A stretch of 64,000 bases of DNA from Posidonia oceanica (taxonomy: Eukaryota > Streptophyta > Magnoliopsida > Alismatales > Posidoniaceae), in contig JAZBRS010000011.1 of assembly GCA_037176725.1 (NCBI GenBank), positions 4,030,001-4,094,000 of the forward strand, in the 5' to 3' direction. How positions within the stretch are numbered: position 1 is the first letter of the stretch; every line of letters begins with the position of its first letter. This document shows positions 44,685-56,654 of the stretch, piece by piece. The position numbers and the translations under genes are program-made. The notes below the pieces were generated by a model that was not told the origin of the DNA, ran no database searches, and was given only the letters and a program-made list of their open reading frames with translations.

Positions 44685-46945
44685 TGTAGATACCCTGATT
44701 TTGTAGTCATTCGTCGATGGTTTTCTTCTTAAGGAATGTGCTCGATCGTGGCGGCCCCCACCAATCCCAAACCCAAACCTAAGCCCCCACCAATCCCAAA
44801 CCAAGCCTAAACCCAAGGCTTATCCAAATCCAAGCCTCAATCCAACCAAAAAACCCAAAAACCACCCACAGCCCACTTTGGATTGTAGGACGCTAAGTTT
44901 TCAAGCGTCTTACGTAAGACGCTGGAGATCATAGCGTCATACACTGCCAGCCAAATTTTAGCGTAGGATGCTGAGTCTTTTGCGTCTTATGTAGGATGCT
45001 GTAGATTCTAGCATCTTATGAACCTAAATTAGTAGCTGCAGATAGAGCTTTGATTCGAGCTTCCAATCAATTCCAGAGTGCAAAGACCCTTGTGCCCAGC
45101 ATCCAGAACCCAATCCCGTCCTAGTCCTGAAACCCCTCGTTTCCAAATCAGCCGTTTCAACCCAAGCAACCCATACAAAAGCTTTCTTCTTCCACGTAAA
45201 GGGGGAGACTCTTTGTTTTTCACCTCCCTGGCCATAATCCACTACAACTCCTTTTGTGCTCTCACCTCCTGCCTGACCCCGAGCAGCCCCCAAGCCCTCC
45301 AAGAGTGCAACCGAGCCTTCCCAGCCGTCCCCGTCATCGTTCGAGCTGCAGCAACTCGGGAGAGCTCCACCAGCGTCGAGAGCAACAACCAGCCATCCCA
45401 TAGGTAAGTTTCCTTGGCCCTGCTTAGAACTATTCTTATACCACTGTAGATGCTAGATTTGATGTAAATTCATTGAGTGTTTTAAGCTTTTTACTCTGGT
45501 TTTCTGCCATTTCTGTTTTCCAGTGATGGGTTCACCGGCCATGTGAGGCCGTCGGCCACTGAGCATGGCTGGGAACCCCATCATCACCTAGTTTGCATCA
45601 TGCCATAGCCTCCATTGATCTTCCCAAGCCTCCACCATAAGCCATGGCCGTGCACCATGGGTTCCCGACCCTTCTTGTGGCCAGAGAACCCATAGGATTC
45701 TGGCGAGAGGCAAGTGGAGGTGGGTGGAGTGAATCTCATGTCCATTTTTCATAATAATTGCATGATTTTGTTCGTGGATGAATGTTCGTGCCTAAGTGAT
45801 AGCTTTTGTTTCGATTCGAACCGATTTGAATGCATAATCCATCAAGAGTCTCTGTCAGAGTGTAAGACACTGAGTCTAGTGCGTCTTATGTAAGACGTGG
45901 TAAAACTCGTGTCTTACACACTTGTTTTGGTTTTTACATATTTTCCCCCACAAAAATGTTTTGAATGTTTTCTAATGTTGATATATGATACATGCAGTGG
46001 TTTTAATCTTAACTCTTATCATGTTCGTTTCCTAAATTATTTGATAAGAAGATAAGCTGTTTTTCCCTGCTTTTACTTGAGAATCTGTTTCTGGGTGTAA
46101 GACGCAGATCCAGTCGCGCCTTATGTAAGACGCAGGATTTCTAGCATCTTACACTCCAGACAGTCATTCTCTTGTAATGACCCCTGAAATGTTTTCAATG
46201 GATTTGAAAATTGATTCTAGAATGCAGACCTTGTTTTAAACCCACTTTCAATGATATTTTGTCTTCCATGAATAATGGCCTTTGCTAGTTTCCTGTTAAT
46301 TTTGCCATTCAATGAAGTTTCTGTTTTTTGTGTGTTAGACATAGGAACCCATGTGCCTTACATAAGACGCTGGGGATTCTAGCGTCTAACACTTCCAGTA
46401 AACTAAGCTTTCATTTGAAGCTTTCCAACATTGATTTTGGGCATGTTTGCTTTTGTCTTGATTATCCAGTCTGATTTGCATATCTACAGTTGCTTCATGG
46501 CATTAAACCTTCATTTTTAGCATGTTTTCAAAAGCATTCAACATGTTTTGCATGGCATGGCATTATCGCCCTTTGGCGTACAGTAAATGGCATTTATTTG
46601 CCTACATTAGCCACAAATGAGCGGAATGGCCCAGAAAGACCGATTCACTTGGGCGCATGGGGGTGCCTAACCCCTTCCCCATGCGTAACGGGAGTCCTTA
46701 CCCTTTCTCTGGACTGCATCAACTTTGTGTCATATCCATTCAGGACGGAATAGCATGTTTTATAAATTGCATGATTTATTCGCATGTTTTACATATCCGA
46801 TTTTCCTTGTCTTTCTGGTTTTACAAATAGACTAGGTGGCGACTCCATGTTTTGTTTTCTATCCCACAGTTTTTCGCTTGTCTTCTCACATCTTTTTGCC
46901 GTGACCCACCATTCGGCGATCGAGCCATTCGGCTACATAGTCACA
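44685..46945 (+). repeat. 5' LTR of C (2,261 bp)
   Basis: Starts TGTAGATACCCTGATTTTG and ends CATAGTCACA. It carries five paired-hairpin arrays at about 44887-44940, 44965-45020, 45862-45920, 46096-46155 and 46338-46397, built on TAAGACGCT...AGCGTCTTA. The conserved box is at 46669-46713 and TGGCGACTCC at 46837-46846. Confidence 0.9.
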
Positions 46946-46950
46946 GGAAC

Positions 46951-46968
46951 TAGCGACTCCGCTGGGGA
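46951..46968 (+). promoter_or_regulatory. primer-binding site of C
   Basis: TAGCGACTCCGCTGGGGA, identical to the site of A except G-to-A at the second base. It lies five bases after the LTR end. Confidence 0.8.
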
Positions 46969-48054
46969 TAACCAGACTCCGGCTTTCGTTTTTTCGCTTT
47001 TCTGTTTAGTGGCTTTCTTCTGTTTGCATGGTTTCTTGCATGTGTTGACTTTACCTGCTTGTCCTATTATCCATGCTTTGATATCTTGTTTTGTGTTTAT
47101 ATGCCTGTCTTACATATGCTTGCTATGCCACCACACGCACATGCCATGTTATACATGCCTTTTGATGTGTTGAGTGTTTTTTCTATTTTCACAAATTATG
47201 TGACACAACACTAGTACATGCCATGCACATACTTTTTGTAGTGATGTTTGATGTTTGCATGCAATATTTGGGTGTTTTCTTCCCTTTTTCACATTAAGCC
47301 TAGGGACAATTAGAGACGTGATTGCTTCCCCCCATGGTTAAAAAAATAAATGAAATGGCAAATAAGAATGTACCTTAGTTAAAACTAGAGCCATACATTC
47401 ACATCAATCCCCTTGGTTAAAAAAAATCAAGTAAAAAACATAAAGCGTATCTACATGAATGGACATATAGGTGCATGTATCTTCTCTTCTCTGAGTCCAC
47501 CTACTAGTCTACGAGGACAGTCCCGGTTTTCTCGTTCTATAGCTTTGGCATGGGACGAGTTGTCGATCTGTCCCCCCTTGTCCAAGGTTGTGTTGGTGTT
47601 AGTAGGGGCTCATTGCTACAATAGGAGTTGAAGCTCCCAACGCACCAACCGTTCTCTGCCTGAGCCTTAGCCAGGATTTAGAACGGGCACCTGCTTTCTA
47701 TCCTTGGGTCGGAGACCCGCATACCCCTATGAGAGCCCGGAGTAGATGACCAATTAGGACACACATAGATTGGTGAGAGAGCGCATACTAGAAAGCATTC
47801 ATGTGCATTCATGCCACCTTAATAACATCTGCATGTGTCTTTTTGTGTCTAACACCTCTTTTGTCGTGTTTGTACAGGTTAGCGAGTGAGTTCCTTAGTC
47901 GAAACTCGAGTCGTTCCTTCCCTGATACCCCTATAGCAACGTTTTTCTCGACCATCTTTCCTCGAGTTATTCGTCGTTTCCGACGATAGCTCCTCGTAGA
48001 CCTCGTCCTCTTGGTTTTTGCCGCAACCCTATTCACACTCGCTCATGGTCAGCC
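46969..48054 (+). other. leader of C
   Basis: No gene. It contains the leader block shared with A and B at about 47480-47760 (complementary strand relative to A), including CTGTCCCCCCTTGTCC and GGTGTTAGTAGGGGCTC. Confidence 0.7.
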
Positions 48055-50768
48055 ATGGCCCGGCGCGTTAGCAAGCCTTCACCTTCAGTTGCTTTGGAGG
48101 AGATCCCGCTGTCAGCTCATTATTCCTTTGCTGTGACTTCTGTCATTCCTTCATTTCAGTCATTCCAGTCTCAGGCACCTGGGAGTTCTACTTCACTCAT
48201 TTTGGGGCGTCGACAGACTTTTGCTAGTCTGGAGCCTGTCATCGAGTCTGTTTCGGTGACCACCACTTGTGCTCCGGAGATCCTGTTCATTGCTCCCCTT
48301 ACTCAGGGCTTTGCCACTTTTGACACCCATTCTGCCAAGTCATCTTTTGTTGTAGGTTCCTTGCCATTTGGACAGTCTGTGTCCCAGCCATTTTTGGCGT
48401 CTGGTCCTTTGTCAGCCCTGCCCCTTGGTCTTCCCATCAATGAGATCCCTAACATGCAGTTTCAACTTTTGATGGAACTTGCTCAGACACTGCAGAGCAT
48501 GGCTCTGTCTATTCGCCCTTATGTAGTTCCAGCTACACCTGAGGTCCTCCAACAACCTGTTTCAGTGTTCCAGGCACACCCTACTGCACCTCTGCCTCAG
48601 CCATCGCCCCAGCTTCTCACTGCATCGGCGATGGGAGCAACATCTGTGCCTCCTACACAACCACCTTTTATAGCACCACACATGACTCCAGCATCTGGTG
48701 GCCAGCCTTTCGGGTTGGCAGGAGCATAGTACGCACAGAGCCCGCTGCCTGGCACCATACCAGTGCAGCAACTATTACTCCATCATTCTGCACCTTACAC
48801 TGCATAGCACCCTGCATACCCATATCCAGCACATCAGCAGTTTTTCCCCCAACATGCATACCACCGCCCTCAGCACTAGTGCATGAGTACGCTGGCCCTC
48901 ACGCCGTTACACCAGGCGGCGTGATGGTAGATCCAGAGGACCCCTCAGGGGTAGCCTATTCAGTGTACGTGGCTCCTGCCCTAACTGCACAATCTCCATC
49001 GGTAGTGCCCTCAAGTGCACTCCTTGCTATGGTGGGTGATCTAAAGAGAGCACTACAATCAGTGCAGGGTGGAGACCATCAATCCTACCATTTCTGAGAC
49101 CTCTGCTATTTCCCAAAGGCTATACTCCCGCTGAATTTCCATGTCCCAGAATTTGAGAAATATAACGGTAAAGGCTGCCCTATCTCCCATCTCCGAGTGT
49201 ATTGCAGATACCTCGCTCAGCTTCAGGCTGATGACAGGCTCTTGATCCAGCTATTCTAGAAGAGTCTGGCCAGCCTAGCTCTCAAGTGGTTCACCTCACT
49301 TGACATGGCCGTGATCAAGACTTGGGATGACCTCAGCCAGGCATTCCTGGAGCAGTACTCATTCAACCTCGACTTGATTCCAAAGCACGAGGATCTTGTC
49401 GCCTCCAGACAGAGATCCCACGAGCCATTCGGGGAGTACATTAGTTGATGGCGTGCCCTCGCCTCATAAGTCTGAGATAGGCCCTCCGATGAGGAGTCTA
49501 TCGAAATTATCATTCGAGGTGCACAGCCAGACACATGGGCCCTGTTGAGTATCCAGCTTATTACCACCTTTTCATCTTTGATCCGGGCAGGCGCCCACGT
49601 GGAAGGCTCACTCCGTAGTGGTAGCTTTCCCACACTTTCCGCATTTGCCAAACAAGCCACCTCTCCCAACCATAGCAGTGGCAGCAATAGCAACAACAAC
49701 AGCGGCAACAACCACCCCAGGAGGAGGGACCCTCCGAAGCCCGTTGTTGCATACGTTAGATCCCCTGCTACACCAATCAATATGGTGGCTCAGCCTGGTC
49801 TAAGTCAAGTGGTATATGCTCCAACACCTAGGACACACACACCGCAGATCACTCCCACCGCCCAACTGGTGTATCCTGCTCCACCAGTCCGGCAGGGACG
49901 CCCGGGGCAAAGATAACCTCAACGTAGTGTGCGAAACTTCACTCCATTGGTCGAGCCTTTGAGTTCCGTCTTCCCTAAGGTCATGTCACTCCTGAGGCTT
50001 CCTGAGGTTCACCCACCGCCGAGTCCCCTTCCACATTGGTACAACACGAACCTCTATTGCAATTTCCATCAAGTCGAGGGGCACTCGACTGACAGCTATT
50101 TTTCATTGCGGAATGCAATTCAGGATTTGATTGACCGCAAGGTCATCATTATCAACACTTAGGAGGCAGCCTCCTCTCCAGTGCCACCATCTGCACCCAC
50201 ACCTGTCCCTGCACCTCAGCATCCTAACATAGTCAACCAGCCTTTACCTCCACACTTGAGCTCAAGAGGTGCTGGGCCCTCAGGAGTCCATTGTATCTTT
50301 CCTTCTGAGCCTGCCACACCAGCAATGGACCCTTCCTCCTTGATTCACCACATCTCTAAGCCTTTTCCTGTGCATTTGTATCAGTCGGCTTTCGTTAGTT
50401 CCAAGCCGGCAATTCACATGATATAGTTGACTGTAGAGCTAGAGCGCACCACTACGCAATCCGCCACACAATCCCGAGCTCAATCTCCTATCTGTTTGCT
50501 AGCCAGACCTTAGCTAGGGCCTTCTCCATCATCAACCCAGTATCAATCCTTGCCAATTTCCTCTCCTGCCGGCCTACCTACAACTTCGTTGGAGCTAGCA
50601 GCTCACACCCCTCTGGTCATTAACCTGACCAGGGACACCCACTGTGTTCCATACGATTACGCTACAGAAATGTGCACGGAAATCATGCGATCTGGGAGGG
50701 CGTACAAGCCAGCGGCACCAGTATCCAGACCTAGCCACCTAAAGCCAACTCCTTCACCACCCGTAGGA
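48055..50768 (+). pseudogene. gag of C (decayed)
   Basis: Starts at ATG 48055, matching the position in A and B. The N-terminal Pro/Gln/Ser-rich region (224 open codons) ends at a TAG at 48727, where A and B have Gln. The gag core at 49090-49560 has KWFTSLDMAVIKTWDDLSQA and FNLDLIPKHEDLV. The zinc-knuckle-like segment YCNFHQVEGHSTDSYFSL (about 50058) has Tyr where B has the last Cys. Further stops: CAG-to-TAG at about 48806 and 49257; CGA-to-TGA and CAA-to-TAA at 49447-49485. There is one frame change between 48730 and 48880 and another before the protease. Confidence 0.82.
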
Positions 50769-50839
50769 TAGCCTATTTGGCCTATCGCGGTAGATAGCCC
50801 TGCTCAGCCCTCCACCTCATCCCTACCACTCTGAAGAAG

Positions 50840-51750
50840 GATCAGCTTTCTGCTGATATCACTACTCAGTTAAAGAAAGTGAACGTTGATATTTCAATTT
50901 GGGATCTTATCCACACATCCTCAGAGCACAGGGAGTCCTTTCTTAGAGTTTTCCAGGCTGCCCATGTCTCCCCGACCATTGAGCCTGCTGCCTTCGAGAC
51001 CATGGTGGGCATGATTGTGGTTTCTCAAGTCATCTCTTTTTCAAGTGATGAATTGCCTCCAGCGGGGATAAACCATAATCAGCCCCTTTTCATCACGGTG
51101 CAATTCCAAAACTTTCGTAGTCCCCCAACGCTGGTAGATAATGGAGCAGGCCTTAATGTCTGCCCCTTGCGCACAACAAGTAGACTCGACTTCAAATCCG
51201 AGGACATTACACCGGCTACAATGGGAATGACTGCCTTTGACAATACTCATCATGATGTATTGGGGATTCTGATTATTCCCCTCACCATTGGTCCTGTTGT
51301 TTTCGATGTAGAGTTTTACATCATTGATCTAGAGCCATCTTTCAACCTCCTGCTTGGGCACCCTTGGCTCCACAAGCATCAAGTGCTCCCCTCGACTCTC
51401 CATCGCATGATAAAGTTCCGTTGGGGTGACGACGTCGTTGTTGTCATGGCAGAAAACTTCGACAAGGAGAAGGTCGAGGCTGTCTCTTCTGTGTCTCTAC
51501 AAACTGTCCAGTTCGATCCTAAGCCTTCTGATGTTTTATATCGTGTCAACCAGTTTGAGCTAGTTAATTTCATTCCTGATCTTGAATGCGCTAGCCATCT
51601 GGCTTTTCGTTGCAACCCACTTTTGATGGTCGAGAACTTGTGTCACCGATGGGGTTATGAGAAAGGAGAACCACTCAGGCGGTACAGCCAAGGGATCACT
51701 GAGCCTGTTGCAGCAGCGGAGAGGAGAGACTTTGAAGGCATTGGATACTA
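50840..51750 (+). pseudogene. aspartic protease of C, followed by a G-patch-like segment
   Basis: Longest protein-coding frame of C (from 50879). The retropepsin core is at about 51120-51400: PPTLVDNGAGLNVCPLRT (Asp-Asn-Gly, as in many plant Tat-like proteases), then NLLLGHPWLHKHQVLPSTL, the Leu-Leu-Gly-His flap/C-terminal motif. After a spacer comes a Gly-rich segment, HRWGYEKGEPLRRYSQGITE, and PVAAAERRDFEGIGY (51640-51745). It looks like a G-patch with one Gly lost. G-patch domains next to retroviral proteases bind nucleic acid. The frame then runs into sequence with no similarity, probably the end of solo LTR H. Confidence 0.78.
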
Positions 51751-51754
51751 TGGA

Positions 51755-53114
51755 TGTGGATTTTGGGGGTGTTTTTGGATGAAGATAACAATGCTTCCAC
51801 AATGTTGTTAACTTTGTTGTGATCGCCACTTATCAATGGGCAGACAAGGCACCTAGGGAGATGTAGATGATGTGGGTACTCGGCTCACTGGATCGACGGC
51901 AGGATGTCGTCCAATGGCTTCCTCGTGTCTACGTGAGCGTTTTCCTTTTCCTTCAAAACAAATAAAAACAAGAGATCTAGATAAGTTTGTGTGTAGTAAA
52001 TGACAACAAATAAAAACAGAGAATAATATGAACAAAAGAATCTAATACTAACCAGGGGTTGTTCCCCGTATCATTATGCTATGGGTCCTATGTTAAGGAA
52101 TGCAATAATGAAATGTAATAAAAAAGATTGGAGGAAGATACTCCCTTCACCCTCGTGCTATATGCAGTGGAGTAAGGAAGTGGAGGCACGGTTGGAGCTC
52201 CGGCTATGCTTGAGATCTCTGGGATCTAGGTGGGATGTAGTGATCTCTGGGATCTAGGGTTTCTCTGGATTGAAGATGGACGCTAGGGTTTCTCTCTTAG
52301 AAGATGATTCTCTCTCTAAATGTGGATTCCAAACCCTAAAATCTTAAAATTGGCCTCCTCCCAAGCACTGACTCACGGAGGCTATTTATAGGTCTGTGGG
52401 ATACAGGTGGCTCAAGCCTAGGAAGTTTCTAGGAGAACACTGATTTTTAGGGTTAGTCGCGGCATAAGGGGGCGACTGGGACAAATATCTCCCGAAAAGA
52501 TAGAGGAAAATGCTGGGGAAACACCGTGTGACCAGGTCAACGGAGTCCACGTCAGCTAGTCGCCGCATATAATGGCGCCTAGCTGTAGCACTATTCCAGC
52601 AACAAAAATATTTGTTTCTGATTTTTAGGAGATTCTAAGGGATTGGATTCTGATTTTAGGGATTTGATTAGCACATTAAAACGTGTTAAAAATCAAGATA
52701 TTTGTTTTGAAGCCACTAGGATTTTCTAGATTGTTCTTTGATTATTTTATTTATGATATATGTGTTATACCATATATTAAATGCTAGAAAATCACATGAA
52801 TATCAATAATTTACGGAAAAATATTATAATAGCTTATAAAATTCCCATATGTTATATTAATGCCTAGGATATTGATATTAAGCTGGAGAAAGAGAAATGG
52901 TGCTAGTCGCCTGTCACACAGGCGCCTACACAGTCCAGCCACCCCATTAAAAGGCGTCTGGCTGTGTCGCCACTCTGGGAGGCAACTAGCTAAGTCTTTT
53001 GCGTTTTTTAACCCTGTCTTTTAAGTTTGATCCAAAAAACTCGATAAAAGCCCGGAAAACTTCAGAGATCTCATGAAATCATAAAAACATCTTCTTTAAC
53101 TCAAATCTGCCACA
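51755..53114 (-). mobile_element. H: probable solo LTR in C (ends uncertain)
   Basis: It interrupts the protease/spacer frame. A minus-strand TATA box, CCTATAAATAGCC (about 52378-52390), the AT/GC profile and candidate ends TGTGGCAG.../...ATCCACA suggest an LTR read on the minus strand. I found no matching 5-bp duplication, so the ends may be off by tens of bases. It contains hairpin-rich patches at 52440-52585 (CAGCTAG...CTAGCTG around GCC/GGC) and 52900-52990. Confidence 0.5.
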
Positions 53115-53119
53115 GATTT

Positions 53120-53948
53120 GAGTGGGATAAAGTGTGCTCAAGGTACTCGGACTTGCCACAAGTCTAAGTGGGTTAGCTATGCCACAGCCAACAGTCTTGA
53201 GTCAAGTAAAATCAAGCATTGTTTTTAAGCAAATCATGAAAACTCTGGAAAAAATGTTATTAAGCCTTAGTTGTGTGATCTGGGTGCCTCAGAAGTTCCT
53301 ATCCTCTATGAACTTTGGGAAATGCGAAAATGGAATATCTACAGATACGATTGGCAGTCTTAAAAAGATGGATTCGCATGCTCAAAGAACCAAAAGCTGA
53401 TCATTCTTTGGGACCTTACTAACTTCATCAGCGCAGGTACCCTTGATCCCAACCAGAGTCAGACTTCCGCACAGCCAACACTGTTCCTAACTTCCCCACT
53501 GCTGACAAAGGAGTGGGTCTACGTCGAGGATTTCTATTCAGATGAGGAGCATGTGATAGAGACAGATCGAACCGGCAAAGAGGTCCATACAACCAAGCAT
53601 GTGGCCCCAGGAGCGGTCAACGCCTACTACATTGATTTCACTTCTGATGAGGATGAGAGAGTGATCGTAGAGGCACAAGTTGACAGCCAGCTTGGTGACT
53701 TGGAGATTTTGTTCCAAGAGCAACTTACCACGTTGGCAGAGGATGCCGTGGAGCAGCATGCGCTAAGGAAAGGAAAGGTGGTGCTCACAGAATGCGAGCT
53801 TGAAGGTTCCGGCCAACAGCAAGACCACCTAGCCATCATGGTCTTGGAAGAGTCAGAGGCTACACCCACTAGACTAGTTGAGTTGATCACTCCACAGTCG
53901 GGAGGCAGGTCTAGATGGTATGTTCTGCCCAAGAAGTACTACCAATGA
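53120..53948 (+). pseudogene. spacer region of C polyprotein (unrecognised)
   Basis: The open frame 53553-53948, with upstream in-frame EWVYVEDFYSDEEHVIETD, is acidic and ends SGGRSRWYVLPKKYYQ. The position, after protease and G-patch-like segment, corresponds to the linker before RT in related elements, but no RT follows. I do not recognise the domain. The 53134-53400 frame is less certain. Confidence 0.4.
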
Positions 53949-54900
53949 TCCGAGGCTATATCCATGCCTTGCATAGTCTCCTTCTTTTTGTTTTATTCTA
54001 AGCATTCATCATTTCACAATCATGCATTTGAGCATCTTCATGCATTTTTAGCTTTGCATGCTTTCTTTTTTTCATAGCATACAGAATCAACATGCACTTG
54101 TAGCAACATCAAAAAAAAAGAAGACAAAAAAGATCTTAAAAAAAAACAGAGCATCCACATTCATGATAATCATTAGTCAGAAAAAAAAAACAAAAAAAAA
54201 TCATCCTCATTCATGATAATCATCGCTCGATGATGAAAATCGGAAGAGCTAGCCTACTTAGGAAAGAGTCTGTTCCTCCTTAGTTGACACTACCTAGATG
54301 TCCTAGCAAGTGAGGGAGCCACCATCCATTGGGGGTAGAGCGAAATGTCCAAACTCCTCATAGGAAAAAAATGTTAGGATATGAGCGAGAGTAAAAAAAA
54401 AGAGAGAAAAGAAAAAAAAGAAAAGCAAAAAATGATATAAAAAAAAATCATCAATACAAGGGCATAAAAAAAAAAGATAGAAGATGAAGATAGAAGTCAG
54501 CCCTAGAGAGAGAGGCGAGCGGAATAGCCCTATTCCCTACGACTTACCTTGGAGAGGAGTTGGAGTATACGCTTGGAAAGCCTACAATTCCTACAGGGAC
54601 TAGCCACCCCTTCCTTGCAGCAGCTCCCCAGCACTAGACCAGGCGTTCTTTTACCTCCAAGCCAGGGATAGAGTAAACCTGCACATCTATGAGGGAGTAA
54701 AAAAAAAATGAAAAATGAAAAAAGTAGATGTAGGTCCTAGAGAGTTTAGCATGGATCCTGTTTTTTACCACACCTCCAGACACATCACCCTCTGAGACAC
54801 CATCCATTCCAGAGAGCCACCTATAGTCTAGGAGTCCAGGTAGAGTCTCGTGAATTGAGGACTACTCCCTTCCTATATAGCAGGCATTCCTAGCATTCCA
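53949..54900 (+). other. A-rich non-coding region of C
   Basis: No gene. Many runs of 7-10 A (54110-54480 and 54710). This is where reverse transcriptase would be expected in an autonomous relative. Confidence 0.7.
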
Positions 54901-54914
54901 AATGCCGAGGGCAA

Positions 54915-55115
54915 CAAAAAATGCATAAATCATGCATCTTCAACAAAAATTGCATAAATCATGCATCTTCAACAAAAAATTGCATAAATCATGCATCTTC
55001 AACAGAAATTGCATAAATCATGCATCTACAACAGAAATTGCATAAACCATGCATATTCAATAGAAATAAATCAATCATGCACAAAATTTTGCATAAATCA
55101 TGCATGCATCAATCA
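54915..55115 (+). repeat. tandem repeat of about 30 bp, five to six units
   Basis: Units of the form AATTGCATAAATCATGCATC plus TTCAACAAA, becoming degenerate after 55040. Each holds the palindrome ATGCAT. Confidence 0.85.
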
Positions 55116-55199
55116 TTTCTCTACTCTTCCTCTTGACTTTGCAAGGCGTTGTATAGTTCTTGGTCTGGGGCAGGTCAACTGCTTTCTAGATGAATAAGT

Positions 55200-55940
55200 T
55201 GGGACAGTACTTCCACCAGGGGCATGACAGCTACTCTCCTTATCAAATCACATCACCGCCGTAATCGGGCCTGCCAAATGGAAAGGCTCATCCAGCATTC
55301 TTGGCGCAATTTATCCAGCACGCTTGCAAAAGCACCCCACTCTTCTGTGATCTCACCTTGGGCAGATGAGGTCCTCCCCAGTAGGCTAGCAGCCCTAACT
55401 GCTCGGTTGACATCCGTCAAAATGTCTACAATCGGGCTGGTACCCCTTATTACCCGGTTGACATCTATCATGTTGTCTAACCTTCTGGCAGACGAGTCCG
55501 ATTACTTGTCGCCACCCCACTTGATTGATAGACTCGCTGATCTATCATATTTTCTTGATACTAGGGGCTGGCAGCCTTAACTGCCCAGTTGGCAAGCACG
55601 TCAGTCTTGTCTCCATTCTCTGCATCTTGATGCTAAGGGCAATTCGGCTGCTCCCTGGTATCTTCCTCCTGATACCAGGGGCATCTTTTTTGCAACCCCG
55701 TGGTATCACATTCCCGCCAGCATCTGGGTTGACACCCTTAACTATCACGGGATGGTCTACGGACCTCTGCCCCACCTTCAGGTTTGGTATTCCCGTTGCA
55801 CTTTTGCATCTTTGGTGACAGGTCTTGTGACTTGACACTGCCCCTCTTGACCAATAGGTTCGCTGGCTTGTCGTTTCTCTCTTGATACCAGGGGCATCTT
55901 TGGCTACCCAGTGGTATCGTGCCCCATTTCACTTTGAGCC
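55200..55940 (+). repeat. 3' region of C, palindrome mosaic
   Basis: Homologous to D's 3' region. It contains perfect or near-perfect foldbacks, e.g. CTGGTATC...GATACCAG at about 55658-55682, and GATACCAGGGGCATC copies near 55675 and 55890. No gene. Confidence 0.8.
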
Positions 55941-56654
55941 GGCATCTCGATCCATATCCTGATCGCTTGGAGCTACATGGCTCAGCGATCCTCATCCCGA
56001 TCGCTTGGAGCTACTTGGCTCAGCGATCCTCATCCCAATCGCTTGGAGCTACATGGCTTAGCGATCCCGATCGCTTAGAGCTACATAGCTCAGCGATCCT
56101 CATCCCGATCGCTTGGAGCTACATGGCTCAACGATCCTCATCCCGATTGCTTGGAGCTACATGGCTCAGCGATCCTCATCCTGATTGCTTGGAGCTACAT
56201 GGCTCAGCGATCCCGATCGCTTGGAGCTACATGGCTTAGTGATCCTCATCAAAATCGCTTGGAGCTACATGGCTCAGCGATCCTCATCCCGATTGCTTGG
56301 AGCTACATGGCTCAGCGATCCCGATCGCTTGGAGCTACATGGCTCAACAATCCTCATCCTGATTGCTTGGAGCTACATGACTCCCGATCACTTGGAGCTA
56401 CATGGATCAGCGATCCTCATCCCGATCGCTTGGAGCTACTTGGCTCCCGATTGCTTGGAGCGACATGGCTTAGCAATCCTCATCCTGATTGCTTGGAGTT
56501 ACATGGCTCAACGATCCTGATTGCTTGGAGCTACATGGCTCAGCGATCCTCATCTCGATCGCTATGGCTCCCGATCGCTTGGAGCTACATGGCTCTTGAT
56601 TGCTTGGAGCTACATGGCTCAGCGATCCTCATTCCGATTGCTGGGAGCTACATG

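Noticed and set aside
51755..53114. Host gene promoter, suggested by the minus-strand TATA box
   Set aside because: No downstream coding exon on that strand; an LTR promoter is more likely.
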